64,000 nucleotides of DNA, taken from positions 310,001 through 374,000 of the forward strand of contig JACRBG010000002.1 in assembly GCA_016234595.1 (NCBI GenBank), read 5' to 3'. Every line of letters begins with the position of its first letter. Position 1 is the first letter of the stretch. The stretch comes from Chloroflexota bacterium. Its GTDB lineage: Bacteria; Chloroflexota; Anaerolineae; Aggregatilineales; J027. Made by a program: the position numbers and the translations under genes. Shown in pieces: positions 53,819-63,979 of this stretch. Below the pieces are notes generated by a model. The model did no database searches, had not been told where the DNA came from, and was given only the letters and a program-made list of their open reading frames with translations.

Positions 53819-56800
53819 TTACATGCTGCGATAATGCTCTTGCAAACTGCGTGATTTGAGGGATTTGTCGCGCATGGCCCGAATCCCCTGTACAGCAGCT
53901 TGGGCGGCACTAAGGGTTGTCATCAGGGGCACGTTGTAGCGGATGGTTGTACTGCGGATGAGTCCTCCGTCATCGTGGGCGATAGGGCCAAGTGGCGTGT
54001 TAATCACCAAGTCAATCTCCCCAGCCCGAATAAAATCCACCGCATGTGGGCTGCCCTCAGCCACTTTGTTAATCGCCTTGGCGGGCACACCGCTGCGTTC
54101 AAAGAAGTCCGCCGTCCCCTTAGTTGCTAAAATGCGGAACCCCATACGATGCAGGTCACGCGCCAGTTTTAAGCCCGCACTCTTGTCGAAATCATTCAGG
54201 CTCATAAACACCGTGCCTTTGAGGGGCAGACGATCCCCCGCTGCCATCTCGGCTTTGGCGAAGGCGTGACCAAAATGCGAAGCGTGGCCCATGACCTCGC
54301 CGGTGCTGCGCATTTCTGGCCCAAGGAGGGCATCTACACCCCAGAATTTACGGAAGGGTAGGACGGCCTCCTTCACAAAAAAGCCGCGTACTGGGGGTTC
54401 TTCTATCAACCCGATGTCGACCAATTTTCTGCCGAGGATGATTTGGGTGGCGATTTTGGCGAGGGGCACCCCGGTTGCCTTGCTGACATAGGGAGTGGTG
54501 CGGCTGGCACGTGGATTGACTTCCAACACATAGACCACATCTTCTTTAATGGCGTATTGGACATTCATCAGGCCGCGCACGCCCAAAGCTAAACCGAGCC
54601 GTTCGGTATATTCACGAATAATCGAGAGGTGGTAGAACGAGATTTTGTAGGGGGGCAACACACAGGCCGAATCACCACTATGGACACCCGCTTCCTCAAT
54701 ATGCTGCATGATGCCACCAATAACGACCCTGTCGCCATCACAAACGGCATCCACATCAATTTCGTAGGAATCTTCGAGGTAGTGGTCAATCAGCATGGCG
54801 CGACCAGATGAGGCTTCGAGCGCGGTTTTGACATAGCCTTCTAATTCGGCCTCGCTATAGACAATTGCCATTGCTCGTCCGCCCAACACGTAGGAGGGGC
54901 GCACCATAACGGGATATTCGACTTTTTCCGCGACATCCCGGGCTTCGTCAAGAGACATCGCTACACCATAAGCTGGGCTGGGAATATCCAGTTCACGCAA
55001 GAGGGCCGCAAATCGTTCACGGTCTTCGGCAAGGTCAATGGCGTCGGAGGATGTGCCTAAAATAGGAACGCCTGCCGCTGTCAAGCGCCCAACCAAATTT
55101 AAGGGAGTCTGCCCGCCGAATTGAACAATCACACCTTTGAGGGGCTGTTCACGTTCGATGATATTCAGGGTGTGTTCCAAGGTCAGCGGTTCAAAATAGA
55201 GGCGGTTGGGGATGTCATAATCTGTGCTGACGGTTTCGGGATTGCAGTTAATCATCACGGCTTCATAACCTGCTTCACGCAGCGCCATGACGGCATGAAC
55301 ACAGCAGTAATCAAATTCGATGCCTTGCCCAATCCGATTTGGCCCGCCACCCAAGATAATCACTTTCTCATTGGCTGAGGGCGGAAATTCGCTTTCAGAT
55401 TCATAGCTGCTATAGAGATAGGGTGTGTACGATTCAAATTCGGCGGCGCAGGTATCCACCATGTGAAAGGTGGGCAAAATACCAGCCCCGGCACGTTTTT
55501 CACGCACCTTGAGGGCATTTGTGGCGAGCAACCAACCGATATGGGCATCGCCGAAACCCATACGCTTGGCTTTCCGCAACAATGGGGAAGGCAGGCCTTC
55601 TAAGTGATGAAACTGGCTGATTTCATTTTCTAGCCAAACGATTTCAGCCATCTGAGTCAAAAACCAGACATCAATGCCTGTGGCCGCGTTAATTTCGTTA
55701 GGGGTGTGACCCACACGGAGCGCTTCCCAAATAGCCCAAATGCGTTCGGCACGCGGAATGGCAAGACTCTCGATTTTGCCATCCCAAACGGAATGCTGGG
55801 GCGTGGGATAGGGTGTCCGTGAAAGCTCTAGGGATTGGAGGCCCTTCAATAATGATTCTTTGAAGGTGCGCCCCATCGCCATGCCCTCGCCGACGGATTT
55901 CATGGGGGGGCCAAGGGTGGGATCAACGCCGGGGAATTTTTCAAAGGCCCAGCGCGGAATTTTAGTGACGACATAATCAATGCTGGGTTCAAAGGCGGCG
56001 ACAGTGGTGCGGGTGATGTCGTTTTGAAGTTCATCCAACCGATAACCGACCGAGAGCAGGGCCGCGATTTTGGCAATTGGGAAGCCCGTCGCTTTACTGG
56101 CTAGGGCGGAGGAACGGCTGACACGTGGGTTCATTTCGATAATCAGCACCCGGCCATCATCAGGATTAATGGCAAATTGCACATTCGAGCCACCTGTTTC
56201 GACTCCGACAGTCTGCATGACGACCCGTGCCATATCGCGCAGGCGTTGATATTCACGGTCGGTCAGGGTCATGGCAGGGGCAACAGTGATTGAATCCCCC
56301 GTATGGACACCCATCGGGTCAAAGTTTTCGATGGAGCAGATAACGACAAAGTTATTGGCCCGGTCACGCATGACCTCTAATTCAAATTCTTTCCAGCCCA
56401 GCACGCTTTCTTCGACCAGCACAGTATGCACTGGGCTTTCACGCAGGCCAAAATCAGCTTTTCTGGCAAAATCTTCGGGATCGTAGGCGATGCTACCACC
56501 GCTGCCCCCTAGCGTAAACGAGGGGCGAATCAGAAGAGGGTAGCGGTTAATTTTGGCAGCGACGGCCTGAGCTTCTTCAAGGGTATGGGCAATGCCGCCC
56601 TTGGGCACGGCGAGGCCGACTTGCAGCATGGCCTGTTGAAAAAGCAGGCGATCTTCGGCCAACTTAATCGCCTCGATATTTGCACCGATTAGCTCAACCC
56701 CATATTTTTCAAGGATGCCTTGTTCGGCTAGTGCCAACGCCATATTCAGGGCAGTTTGACCTCCCACTGTTGGCAAAATCGCGTCGGGGCGCTCTTGGGC

Positions 56801-57034
56801 AATAATCAATTCCACAATGTCAGGAGTCAGTGGCTCGACATAAGTGGCGTCGGCGAGTTCGGGATCGGTCATGATGGTGGCGGGGTTGCTGTTGACCAGC
56901 ACAACCCGATAGCCCTCTTTTTTGAGGGCACGGACAGCTTGGGTGCCGCTGTAATCAAATTCGGCGGCTTGCCCAATTACAATGGGGCCAGCGCCAATGA
57001 CGAGAATCGTTTCAATATCAGTTCGTTTGGGCAT
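53819..57034 (-). CDS. carB: Carbamoyl-phosphate synthase large subunit
   Basis: The 1071-residue enzyme makes carbamoyl phosphate from ammonia, bicarbonate and two ATP for pyrimidine and arginine synthesis. Two homologous ATP-grasp halves are clear: [21 protein letters not shown] and [20 protein letters not shown], each with PSFTLGG or PSYVLGG loops and EVNPR/EMNPR boxes. A methylglyoxal-synthase-like allosteric domain forms the end ([19 protein letters not shown]). ATG 57034 lies four bases after the carA stop; the longer reading from 57079 is not used. Confidence 0.97.
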   Translation of the reverse strand: MPKRTDIETILVIGAGPIVIGQAAEFDYSGTQAVRALKKEGYRVVLVNSNPATIMTDPELADATYVEPLTPDIVELIIAQERPDAILPTVGGQTALNMALALAEQGILEKYGVELIGANIEAIKLAEDRLLFQQAMLQVGLAVPKGGIAHTLEEAQAVAAKINRYPLLIRPSFTLGGSGGSIAYDPEDFARKADFGLRESPVHTVLVEESVLGWKEFELEVMRDRANNFVVICSIENFDPMGVHTGDSITVAPAMTLTDREYQRLRDMARVVMQTVGVETGGSNVQFAINPDDGRVLIIEMNPRVSRSSALASKATGFPIAKIAALLSVGYRLDELQNDITRTTVAAFEPSIDYVVTKIPRWAFEKFPGVDPTLGPPMKSVGEGMAMGRTFKESLLKGLQSLELSRTPYPTPQHSVWDGKIESLAIPRAERIWAIWEALRVGHTPNEINAATGIDVWFLTQMAEIVWLENEISQFHHLEGLPSPLLRKAKRMGFGDAHIGWLLATNALKVREKRAGAGILPTFHMVDTCAAEFESYTPYLYSSYESESEFPPSANEKVIILGGGPNRIGQGIEFDYCCVHAVMALREAGYEAVMINCNPETVSTDYDIPNRLYFEPLTLEHTLNIIEREQPLKGVIVQFGGQTPLNLVGRLTAAGVPILGTSSDAIDLAEDRERFAALLRELDIPSPAYGVAMSLDEARDVAEKVEYPVMVRPSYVLGGRAMAIVYSEAELEGYVKTALEASSGRAMLIDHYLEDSYEIDVDAVCDGDRVVIGGIMQHIEEAGVHSGDSACVLPPYKISFYHLSIIREYTERLGLALGVRGLMNVQYAIKEDVVYVLEVNPRASRTTPYVSKATGVPLAKIATQIILGRKLVDIGLIEEPPVRGFFVKEAVLPFRKFWGVDALLGPEMRSTGEVMGHASHFGHAFAKAEMAAGDRLPLKGTVFMSLNDFDKSAGLKLARDLHRMGFRILATKGTADFFERSGVPAKAINKVAEGSPHAVDFIRAGEIDLVINTPLGPIAHDDGGLIRSTTIRYNVPLMTTLSAAQAAVQGIRAMRDKSLKSRSLQEHYRSM

Positions 57035-57038
57035 GGGC

Positions 57039-58175
57039 CTATTTCTTATGGGTGTGCATGAGTTGGACAAATTCATCAAACAAGGGGTCGGCGTCGTGGG
57101 GGCCGGGGGCCGCTTCGGGATGATATTGAATGCTCAGGGCGGGTAAGGTGGTGTGACGTAGCCCTTCGCAGCAATCATCATTCAAATTTAAATGGGTCAC
57201 TTCGACTTCAGCCGGCAAGCTGGCAGGGTCAACCGCGAAATTGTGGTTATGGGCGCTGATTTCGACGCGGCCTGTTGGGGTGTAACGCACGGGTTGATTG
57301 CCACCATGATGCCCAAATTTGAGGCGATAGGTTTTGCCACCGAGGGCCTGCCCTAAGATTTGATGGCCTAAGCAGATGCCAAAAACGGGTACTTTACCTA
57401 AGAGTTGTTGGGTGGCTTCGACGGCATAGGGCAGAGCTGAAGGATCACCGGGGCCATTGCTCAACAAGACACCATCGGGTTTTAGAGCCAATGTTTCAGC
57501 AGCGGTGGTATTGGCGGGCACGACAGTGACATGACAACCATTGGCAGCAAGGCGGCGTAGGATATTGCGTTTGAGGCCAAAATCGTAAGCGACCACGTGC
57601 AGTTTCTCGTCGGATGAGGCGCTCAAGGATTTAAATTCCCACGTGGTGTCGGTGGCGTCCGCCCAGTGATAGGGTTCATCACAACTGACAGCTTGCACCA
57701 AATCAATGCCATCTAGCCCTGACCATGCTTGCGCTTGAGCCACGAGGTCGGCGTCGGAAAAGTGGGAATCGGTGGAAAGTACGCCTTTTTGGCTGCCGTT
57801 ATCGCGCAGGCGGCGAGTCAGAGCGCGGGTATCAATCTCGCTGATGCCGATGACGCCTTGTTCTGCCAACCAATCATCTAATGTTTTGGTGGCGCGCCAA
57901 TTGGAAATGACCGGGCTGAGTTCGCGGATGATAAAGCCATGCAAAAAAATGCGTTGCGACTCATCATCCTCCAAATTAATGCCCGTGTTGCCAATTTGAG
58001 TGGCGGTCATGACCACCATTTGTCCAGCATAGCTGGGGTCGGTCAAAATTTCTTGATACCCAGTGAGACTGGTGTTAAAAACGACCTCGCCAACCTGTGT
58101 GCCTTCGGCCCCAAAGCCGATGCCTGTCAAAATACTGCCATCTTCAAGAGCTAATCGTGCGGTTCGTTCTGCCAT
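57039..58175 (-). CDS. carA: Carbamoyl-phosphate synthase small subunit (glutaminase)
   Basis: The 378-residue protein supplies ammonia from glutamine to CarB. The N-terminal CPSase_sm domain has [35 protein letters not shown]. The C-terminal class I glutamine amidotransferase carries the nucleophile in [11 protein letters not shown] (Cys about 264) and the His-Glu pair in [11 protein letters not shown]. Length is usual. An AAAAGG precedes ATG 58175. It lies between the nitroreductase and carB. Confidence 0.97.
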   Translation of the reverse strand: MAERTARLALEDGSILTGIGFGAEGTQVGEVVFNTSLTGYQEILTDPSYAGQMVVMTATQIGNTGINLEDDESQRIFLHGFIIRELSPVISNWRATKTLDDWLAEQGVIGISEIDTRALTRRLRDNGSQKGVLSTDSHFSDADLVAQAQAWSGLDGIDLVQAVSCDEPYHWADATDTTWEFKSLSASSDEKLHVVAYDFGLKRNILRRLAANGCHVTVVPANTTAAETLALKPDGVLLSNGPGDPSALPYAVEATQQLLGKVPVFGICLGHQILGQALGGKTYRLKFGHHGGNQPVRYTPTGRVEISAHNHNFAVDPASLPAEVEVTHLNLNDDCCEGLRHTTLPALSIQYHPEAAPGPHDADPLFDEFVQLMHTHKK

Positions 58176-58256
58176 GCCTTTTCATTTCCCCCTGTAAAAT
58201 ATCGGCAGGTGATGATAACGACCCGCACGGCAAATGACCAGCAGATTTGGGAATAA

Positions 58257-58775
58257 TTACCATCTATCCCAGTGGATGACTTCTTGCAGGGGGCGGCGAC
58301 CGCCTTTTTTGGCTGGGGTTGTAGGTTGTTCGGCGGGATAACCAAAGGAAATCACAATATTAACGGTTTTGTCGGTGGGGTAGCCCAAAATCTGACGGGC
58401 CTCATCCGGTTTATAGACTGTGCCAAGACATGAGCCAACCCCGATTTCCAACGCGGCTAATTGCATGTAAGAGGCCGCTTGACCTGCATCAAACATATGC
58501 TTCCATTCAACATCCTGACCGGGTTGAGGGGCAGGAACGACAATCGCTACACACATTGCCGCGCCTGCGACATGGCCTGTCCATTGGCCCAATTCCGACA
58601 CCTTTTGGAGTTGGTCATGGTCACGAATGGCAATAAAATCCCATGGTTGGGTATTTTTACTGCTTTGCGAACGACGACCAGCATCCAAAATGCGGGTCAC
58701 AGCCTCTTCGGGTAGAGGTTCATTTTTGAATACCCGCACCGCTCGTTTTTTGCGAATGGCTTCCCAGACTTCCAT
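58257..58775 (-). CDS. Nitroreductase-family flavoprotein
   Basis: The 172-residue protein has the FMN-binding features of the family: an IRKKRAVRVFK start, RILDAGRRSQSSKNTQPWDFIAI, DAGQAASYMQLAALEIGVGSCLGTVY and VISFGYPAEQP. Such enzymes transfer hydride from NAD(P)H to diverse acceptors. The start is ATG 58775 behind AAAGGAG; the longer frame from 58826 would run through a leader hairpin. carA follows 81 bases downstream, so the gene may share the carAB transcript. Confidence 0.88.
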   Translation of the reverse strand: MEVWEAIRKKRAVRVFKNEPLPEEAVTRILDAGRRSQSSKNTQPWDFIAIRDHDQLQKVSELGQWTGHVAGAAMCVAIVVPAPQPGQDVEWKHMFDAGQAASYMQLAALEIGVGSCLGTVYKPDEARQILGYPTDKTVNIVISFGYPAEQPTTPAKKGGRRPLQEVIHWDRW

Positions 58776-58807
58776 CGCGGTCTCCTTTAAATGCAATTCA
58801 TTGGTAT

Positions 58808-58846
58808 AAAAAAGAAGTAGTGGCAAGATTTTACCTTACTGCCACT
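58808..58846 (-). promoter_or_regulatory. Terminator-like hairpin in the leader of the nitroreductase-carAB genes
   Basis: On the minus strand AGTGGCA (58846-58840) pairs with TGCCACT (58825-58819) around a 14-base loop. ACTTC and six T (58813-58808) follow. No leftward gene ends here, so it is more likely a leader attenuator than the end of another gene. Confidence 0.4.
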
Positions 58847-58897
58847 TGATTGGATGTCACGATCAGACTATTGATGTGAAATCGGACGACGACTAGG

Positions 58898-58911
58898 TAG
58901 GTTAAAACCTA
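58898..58911. promoter_or_regulatory. Palindrome between nitroreductase and ychF, possible operator
   Basis: TAGGTTAAAACCTA is a perfect six-two-six dyad in the divergent region. It could bind a dimeric regulator of either gene. No matching site was seen elsewhere in the window, though I did not search exhaustively. Confidence 0.3.
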
Positions 58912-59005
58912 ATCGTTCGCGTGGCTACAATTGACGGAAAAGGGTTCTCCCATTATAGTTGCGGCGCTTCGGCATGACAGAATTTTTTAGGAAGGGCAAC
59001 GCTTC

Positions 59006-60085
59006 ATGAAACTCGGCATTATCGGCCTGCCAAATAGTGGCAAAACAACCGTATTTAATGCGCTAACCGGCAGTAATTTGGAAACCAGCGCCGTATCCAG
59101 CGGCAAATTAGAAGTCCATACGGCAGTGGTGAATGTGCCGGATGCACGGGTAGATCAACTGAGCAGCATGTTTAACCCCAAAAAGACGACTTATGCCACC
59201 GTCGTTTATAACGATGTGGCGGGAGTGGACAAAGGGATTGGTAATGAGGGCATGTCAGGGCAGTTGCGGAATGCGCTGTCTAACTTGGACGGCCTAATTC
59301 ACGTCATCCGCGTTTTTGAAGACAACACCGTGCCACACCCCTATGAAACGGTTGACCCAGCTCGTGACTTGGAAATTGTGGACGCCGAATTTTTGCTGTC
59401 TGACCTGATTACGGTGGAACGCCGACTGGAACGCCTGAATGAGGATTTGAAAAAAGGTAAGGTAGGCGATAAACGGGCCATTACAGAAGAAATTGAGCTA
59501 CTGACCCGTTTGAAACAACATTTGGAAACCGAAAAACCCCTGCGTGATTTAGACTTAACGGAACATGAAATGAAGCCGCTACGGGGTTATGGGTTACTAT
59601 CGCTCAAGCCAGTGGTGATTGTGTTGAACTTTGGTGAGAAATCACGTAATCCTGCCGAGCTGATTACCTATCCTCACAAAAACAGTGTGCTGTTGGGGTT
59701 GCAGGGCAAAATTGAGGCTGAAATTGCCCAACTGCCTGCCGATGATCGAGCGATGTTTATGGAAGAATATGGCATCAGCGAATCGGGTGCGGCACGAGCG
59801 GTTCAAGCGTCATATGAACTGATGAAAATTATGACGTTTTTCACGGTTGGGCCAGATGAGGTGCGGGCATGGAGTGTGGATAAGGATGCAACCGCCCCTG
59901 AAGCCGCCGGAGCGATTCACAGCGATTTGCAACGCGGGTTTATTCGGGCCGAAGTGTTTACCTATGACGATTTTGTGACATTGGGTGGGGTAAACGAAAT
60001 TAAGGCTAAAGGTAAATTTCGCTTGGAAGGTAAAGAGTATATCGTCCAAGATGGTGATATTCTAAACATCCGCTTTAATGTCTAA
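59006..60085 (+). CDS. ychF: Ribosome-binding GTPase/ATPase YchF
   Basis: The 359-residue Obg-family protein has the P-loop GLPNSGKTT at 7-15, the G3-like VYNDVAGVDKG, a helical arm with RRLERLNEDLKKGK, an altered G4 (VLNFGEKSRNP, NFGE in place of NKXD), and a C-terminal TGS domain (DATAPEAAGAIHSDLQRGFIRAEVFTYDDF). YchF/OLA1 proteins often prefer ATP, in keeping with the changed G4. They bind ribosomes and affect stress responses. A weak AGGAAGG lies before the ATG. Confidence 0.95.
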   Translation: MKLGIIGLPNSGKTTVFNALTGSNLETSAVSSGKLEVHTAVVNVPDARVDQLSSMFNPKKTTYATVVYNDVAGVDKGIGNEGMSGQLRNALSNLDGLIHVIRVFEDNTVPHPYETVDPARDLEIVDAEFLLSDLITVERRLERLNEDLKKGKVGDKRAITEEIELLTRLKQHLETEKPLRDLDLTEHEMKPLRGYGLLSLKPVVIVLNFGEKSRNPAELITYPHKNSVLLGLQGKIEAEIAQLPADDRAMFMEEYGISESGAARAVQASYELMKIMTFFTVGPDEVRAWSVDKDATAPEAAGAIHSDLQRGFIRAEVFTYDDFVTLGGVNEIKAKGKFRLEGKEYIVQDGDILNIRFNV

Positions 60086-60153
60086 ACGTTGGCGGGCCTG
60101 CCAGTCTGCGTTATGATTGCGCTGTTTATCCGTTGCATCGGAGTCCTAAAATC

Positions 60154-60456
60154 ATGTCTCAATATATGCGAAAAGTTGACTCCTCCCCGCGCATTAGTCG
60201 CTTCATCATGCGCCTCTCTTCGGCATTATCTACACGACGCGGATGGCCTTTGCTGGCAGGCACTGTTTTGATTGTCATTAGTTTTTTGTGTTTTGGTGTG
60301 GTTATTTTTGGTTTGGTGATGAGTGATAGTGCCACCCCAATTTGGCTTTGGATGTGTTTGCCTTTAACGCTCTTACACTTGGCGATTTTTGCCGGATTTA
60401 CGGGCGCAATGCTGGCGATTCCTTTAGGCGAAGGGTATCAAGATACCCACAAATAG
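60154..60456 (+). CDS. Small two-helix membrane protein
   Basis: The 100-residue protein has a basic start (MSQYMRKVDSSPR), then hydrophobic segments at about 34-58 and 65-88, with a Gly/Ala/Met-rich second helix. No family is recognised. CGGAG at 60140-60144 supports ATG 60154. It is followed one base after its stop by the DUF692-like gene, so the two are translated together. It is not an obvious peptide precursor, as it lacks a cysteine-rich tail. Confidence 0.6.
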   Translation: MSQYMRKVDSSPRISRFIMRLSSALSTRRGWPLLAGTVLIVISFLCFGVVIFGLVMSDSATPIWLWMCLPLTLLHLAIFAGFTGAMLAIPLGEGYQDTHK

Positions 60457-60457
60457 G

Positions 60458-61231
60458 ATGGCACTGGCCGCCGATGGGTCTGATGTTCTTCTGGAATTGA
60501 TGGCGGCGGGTCAGGTACAGGTTGATTTTTTAAAGGTTGGCCCATGGATTGGGCTTGACCGGATGTTTGATCGAGCCAGCCAATATCCGATTTTGCTACA
60601 CCTGCATACTCCACTTATTGGCCGTTCAATTCAAGCTGAACTCTCCTCGATACAGCGATTGATGGATCAAACCCATCCCCCATTTGTGTCTTTTCATTTG
60701 GATGTACCTGCTAATCGGATTTTTCGATTTTGGAAAAAAGCAGGTATTCCACTCCCTATCTTTCGCCCTAAACAAGCTGCTCGTCAGGCAATTGAAAATA
60801 TTCGTATTTTGCAGACAGCCCTTCTCCTTCCGGTCGCAGTGGAAAATCAAGCCTATCATCGGCGCACGGGGCATAATTATCTGGTTGATCCCGTTTTTAT
60901 TGGTGAGGTCATTCATGAGGCAGGTTGCCATCTGCTTTTGGATTTGGGCCATGCGCGGGTGGCGGCGGCGATGCGTGGGGAGGCGGTAAAGGAGTATGTT
61001 AAGCAATTGCCATTAAATGAGGTGATTGAACTGCATGTGAGCGGGCCGGGGATATATCGAGGGCAACTGCGTGATTTGCACCACCCTCTAGCTGAGGCCG
61101 ATTATGAACTGCTGCGTTTTACAGTGGAGCACTGCCCCAATCTACAGGTTGTCACCTTGGAATATTATGGGCCAGCAAAGTTGTTACAAGAGCAGTTGGA
61201 GCGCTTACGCGAAATTGTAACTAGGGGATAG
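60458..61231 (+). CDS. DUF692/MNIO-like TIM-barrel metalloprotein
   Basis: The 257-residue protein fits the multinuclear non-heme iron oxidase (DUF692) pattern. It has VDFLKVGPW, H50 (LHLHTP), H80 (VSFHLD), E129 (AVENQAY), D162 with H165 (LLLDLGHARVA), H193 (IELHVSG), D207/H208/H209 (RDLHHPL) and E235 (VTLEYY). These are the metal ligands of MbnB-like enzymes, which modify cysteine-rich or other peptides. I see no nearby precursor peptide or typical partner (DUF2063), so a different substrate is possible. A xylose isomerase-like barrel is the main alternative. Confidence 0.6.
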   Translation: MALAADGSDVLLELMAAGQVQVDFLKVGPWIGLDRMFDRASQYPILLHLHTPLIGRSIQAELSSIQRLMDQTHPPFVSFHLDVPANRIFRFWKKAGIPLPIFRPKQAARQAIENIRILQTALLLPVAVENQAYHRRTGHNYLVDPVFIGEVIHEAGCHLLLDLGHARVAAAMRGEAVKEYVKQLPLNEVIELHVSGPGIYRGQLRDLHHPLAEADYELLRFTVEHCPNLQVVTLEYYGPAKLLQEQLERLREIVTRG

Positions 61232-61290
61232 TTTGCTTGGTGGCAATCATATCTGGGTTTTGCGGCAGCAACAATCAACGAGGAAGGCTT

Positions 61291-61869
61291 ATGGCGGGTT
61301 GGAATCGGTTCCGAAAAAAGGAGATCAAGTGGGATTTAGTGTCGGCCACGGAACTCGTGCTAAACATACTCAAACAAAGCGAGCCAGCCAAGACGCTATT
61401 TCCTTTGAAGGCTAGTGTCAGTCAATCTTTGCACAAAGGTTTTGTCGGTGTTCACGACCGTTGGATTATCACGGTGGTGGAGATTGAACCGGGGGTTATC
61501 CGATTGACGATGAATGACATCGCAGAACGCCGCGATCAACAATTAACGTTAGAAGCACGCTCTGAAACAGAGTTATGTGCCAATATCGAAACATGGCGTT
61601 CTCAAGTGAACTGGTGGTGTGGGCGATTATCCGTATATCGGCTTCAACCCCAAAAAACTTACCGCGTCATTCAAACTTTTACCGATTATTATGGGAGCGT
61701 TTTTGAGGCGGGACGAGAACTGACCTTTGCGGGTCGGAATTTCCTGCCATATGATGGCGGCCATACCCTTTCATTTCAGCCAGCATCTATCTATTTACAA
61801 GAGGATGCCCAGAGTGACATCCTGTCGAATTTTGACCTCTATTTTGAGGAAGTGCCTGCCGAGAGATAA
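61291..61869 (+). CDS. Protein with a DUF3601-like C-terminal domain
   Basis: The 192-residue protein has an N-terminal half of unknown fold (WDLVSATELVLNILKQ..., about 15-110) and a C-terminal part, YRVIQTFTDYYGSVFEAGRELTF..NFLPYDGGHTLSF..IYLQEDAQSDILSNFDLYF, which resembles DUF3601 domains. No function is known for these. GAGGAAGG lies directly before ATG 61291; the longer in-frame reading from 61237 lacks such a site. It lies 59 bases behind the DUF692-like gene. Confidence 0.6.
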   Translation: MAGWNRFRKKEIKWDLVSATELVLNILKQSEPAKTLFPLKASVSQSLHKGFVGVHDRWIITVVEIEPGVIRLTMNDIAERRDQQLTLEARSETELCANIETWRSQVNWWCGRLSVYRLQPQKTYRVIQTFTDYYGSVFEAGRELTFAGRNFLPYDGGHTLSFQPASIYLQEDAQSDILSNFDLYFEEVPAER

Positions 61870-61902
61870 AAAGCCCAAAAAGTTATTGGTATTGATTACC
61901 TT

Positions 61903-63123
61903 TTACTCTGCTGTGCCCATCACATTTAATTCATAACGAATCGCTGGGCCACCCACGTCGTACATCACGACTTCATAAGTGCCTGCCTCACCGGGGAGAA
62001 GCTGATCTTTATCAATAAAAACCGTCTCGGTAGCCACGACATTATTTTTATCGTCAAAGATACTGACAACGACCTTAATCAGTTTCACTAGACGTGTCCC
62101 ATTGTTGGCAAGTTGACCGCTGACTACCAAAAAGCCACTTTCATTATAAAACGGGTCATTGCTCTGCACAGTGAAGTTGCTTTTGCCGTAGAAATTGCGA
62201 AGGGATGTATCTTCGGCGGAACGGGCAGCCGCTTGAAGCTCATAGCGTACTACTGTGGAGGGACGGCCACCATCAAAACGCAGGCGGAAGGGCGCACCTT
62301 CACCGGGGGCAAGTATATCGGTGGTTAAAATAGTAGATTTCTCGCTTAACTTATTGCTGCGCGAATCGAATAAATATCCTGTCAAGCGCACGGCTTCGAC
62401 GGCGTAATCGGCATTATTGACCACCCGCCCTGTGATGTTAAAGCCACCGTCACTGTCTGACCATGCGGTGTAGCTATCGAACCCAATTACCCCTGTAAAG
62501 GATGTGACACCTGTTACCTCGCCAATTTGCAGGGCTACCTCACTATTGATGCGATAGGTATTGACGACGGCGGCCAGTGTATTCATTAACGTTTCGTCGG
62601 CGCTGGTGACATCGGTTTCAAGAGCGGAAAAATAGCTGCCATTGCCCTGTAAAAAAACATTCATGGCGCGGGGGCCAATGGTAGGATAGTCGCGTACCCC
62701 GACCAAACGGCGGCTGCCATCGGATTGATCAATGGGGTCTTCAATCAACTGCCACCCATAATTGGCGACATCTTCAGGTGGTTGATAGGCAGCAGCGGCA
62801 TTTAAAAACCCCTCGCGGGTCATGGGTGTGCCCGTGTTCACTACGTAGACTGTCAACCGGACAACGCTTTCGGTGCCTTCCAGATCAGAAAATTGAACCC
62901 GCACGCCGTTAGGATCGGGTAAATTATCGGCCACCCAGTTTGGCGGGATGCGAATACTAAATACACCACTTTCATGGCGATAGGTATAGAAGCCTGCATC
63001 GGGGGCGGCAGAAGTTGCCACAACCACCAATGGCGCATTGTTGTTGGTGTTGTTTTGACACGCCGATAAGATCAAAACCGGAAGAATGAAAAGTAGAACC
63101 AAGATTTTAGAGCGAATTTTCAC
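61903..63123 (-). CDS. Exported lipoprotein with Ig-like FxLYD domains
   Basis: The 406-residue protein has a lipoprotein signal ending in LILSAC (Cys about 21), so it is tethered outside the membrane. Residues 45-195 form a beta-rich domain (HESGVFSIRIPPNWVADNLPD, as in PsbP-like proteins). Two FxLYD-type Ig modules follow at about 215-300 and 315-400 (VRLTGYLFDSRSNKLSEK...LAPGEGAPFRLRF; VVVSIFDDKNNVVATETVF...LLPGEAGTYEV). These hold proteins or ligands, and no enzyme motif is seen. It is divergent from fabG. Confidence 0.75.
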   Translation of the reverse strand: MKIRSKILVLLFILPVLILSACQNNTNNNAPLVVVATSAAPDAGFYTYRHESGVFSIRIPPNWVADNLPDPNGVRVQFSDLEGTESVVRLTVYVVNTGTPMTREGFLNAAAAYQPPEDVANYGWQLIEDPIDQSDGSRRLVGVRDYPTIGPRAMNVFLQGNGSYFSALETDVTSADETLMNTLAAVVNTYRINSEVALQIGEVTGVTSFTGVIGFDSYTAWSDSDGGFNITGRVVNNADYAVEAVRLTGYLFDSRSNKLSEKSTILTTDILAPGEGAPFRLRFDGGRPSTVVRYELQAAARSAEDTSLRNFYGKSNFTVQSNDPFYNESGFLVVSGQLANNGTRLVKLIKVVVSIFDDKNNVVATETVFIDKDQLLPGEAGTYEVVMYDVGGPAIRYELNVMGTAE

Positions 63124-63156
63124 ACCGAATCCCTTTTTGACTAGCGCAGGTTTATC

Positions 63157-63184
63157 TTGACACCCTGCCCCCGTCCGATATTAT
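63157..63184 (+). promoter_or_regulatory. Sigma70 promoter of the fabG-type gene
   Basis: A perfect TTGACA at 63157-63162 and TATTAT at 63179-63184 are 16 bases apart. The leader to ATG 63230 would be about 40 bases, with CAGGAG near 63214. Confidence 0.75.
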
Positions 63185-63229
63185 CTATCAAGCACTTAAA
63201 TCACACCACCTCTCAGGAGTATTTTTGAT

Positions 63230-63979
63230 ATGGGACAGCTAGACGGAAAAGTTGCCATTGTGACCGGAGCAAGTCGGGGCATTGGGCGCGGCATTGCGCT
63301 GGAACTCGCTAAACGTGGCGCAACTATTGTGGTAAATTATAACCAAAACGCCGATGCCGCGAATGAAGTGGTTCAGACAATTGAAGCAGGTGGCGGCAAA
63401 GGTTTGGCAGTCAAAGCCAATGTTGCAGTGATGGAAGATGCGACTCAGTTGGTCAAAGCAGCGGTTGATGCTTTTGGAAAAGTGGATATTTTGGTCAATA
63501 ACGCTGGGACAACCCGCGATAATCTCATTATGCGGATGAAAGAAGAAGATTGGGACGAGGTTTTGGATACCAACCTGAAAAGCGCATGGAATCTGTGCAA
63601 ATTGGTTTCCCGACCCATGATGAAAGCACGCTATGGTCGTATTATTAATATAACAAGTGTTAGTGGCATTGCGGGGCAAGCTGGACAAACCAATTACAGC
63701 GCTAGTAAAGCGGGGTTGATTGGCCTCACCAAAGCCCTCGCTCGTGAAATTGCTGACCGGAATATCACCGTCAATGCTGTTGCGCCCGGTTTTGTGCTAA
63801 CTGACTTGACCGCTGGCTTACCCAAAGAATTGACTGATCAACTCAATAATGCAATTCCACTGAAACGTTGGGGAGCGATTGAAGAAGTGGCCTATGCGGT
63901 AGCGTTTTTGGCCTCCGACGAAGCGGCCTATATCACCGGACAGGTACTTTCAGTAGACGGTGGTCTGGTCATGGGATAG
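63230..63979 (+). CDS. fabG: 3-oxoacyl-[acyl-carrier-protein] reductase-type SDR (FabG family)
   Basis: The 249-residue enzyme reduces 3-oxoacyl-ACP with NADPH in fatty-acid elongation. It has TGASRGIGRGIA (cofactor loop, about 11-22), NNAGTTRDNLIMRMKEEDWDEVLDTNLKS, SVSGIAGQAGQTNYSASKAGLIGLTKALA with the Ser-Tyr-Lys triad, and the FabG-typical end VAPGFVLTDLT ... EEVAYAVAFLASDEAAYITGQVLSVDGGLVM. No other fab gene is visible, as the window ends 21 bases later. FabG is likely, but other SDRs share this pattern. Confidence 0.88.
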   Translation: MGQLDGKVAIVTGASRGIGRGIALELAKRGATIVVNYNQNADAANEVVQTIEAGGGKGLAVKANVAVMEDATQLVKAAVDAFGKVDILVNNAGTTRDNLIMRMKEEDWDEVLDTNLKSAWNLCKLVSRPMMKARYGRIINITSVSGIAGQAGQTNYSASKAGLIGLTKALAREIADRNITVNAVAPGFVLTDLTAGLPKELTDQLNNAIPLKRWGAIEEVAYAVAFLASDEAAYITGQVLSVDGGLVMG

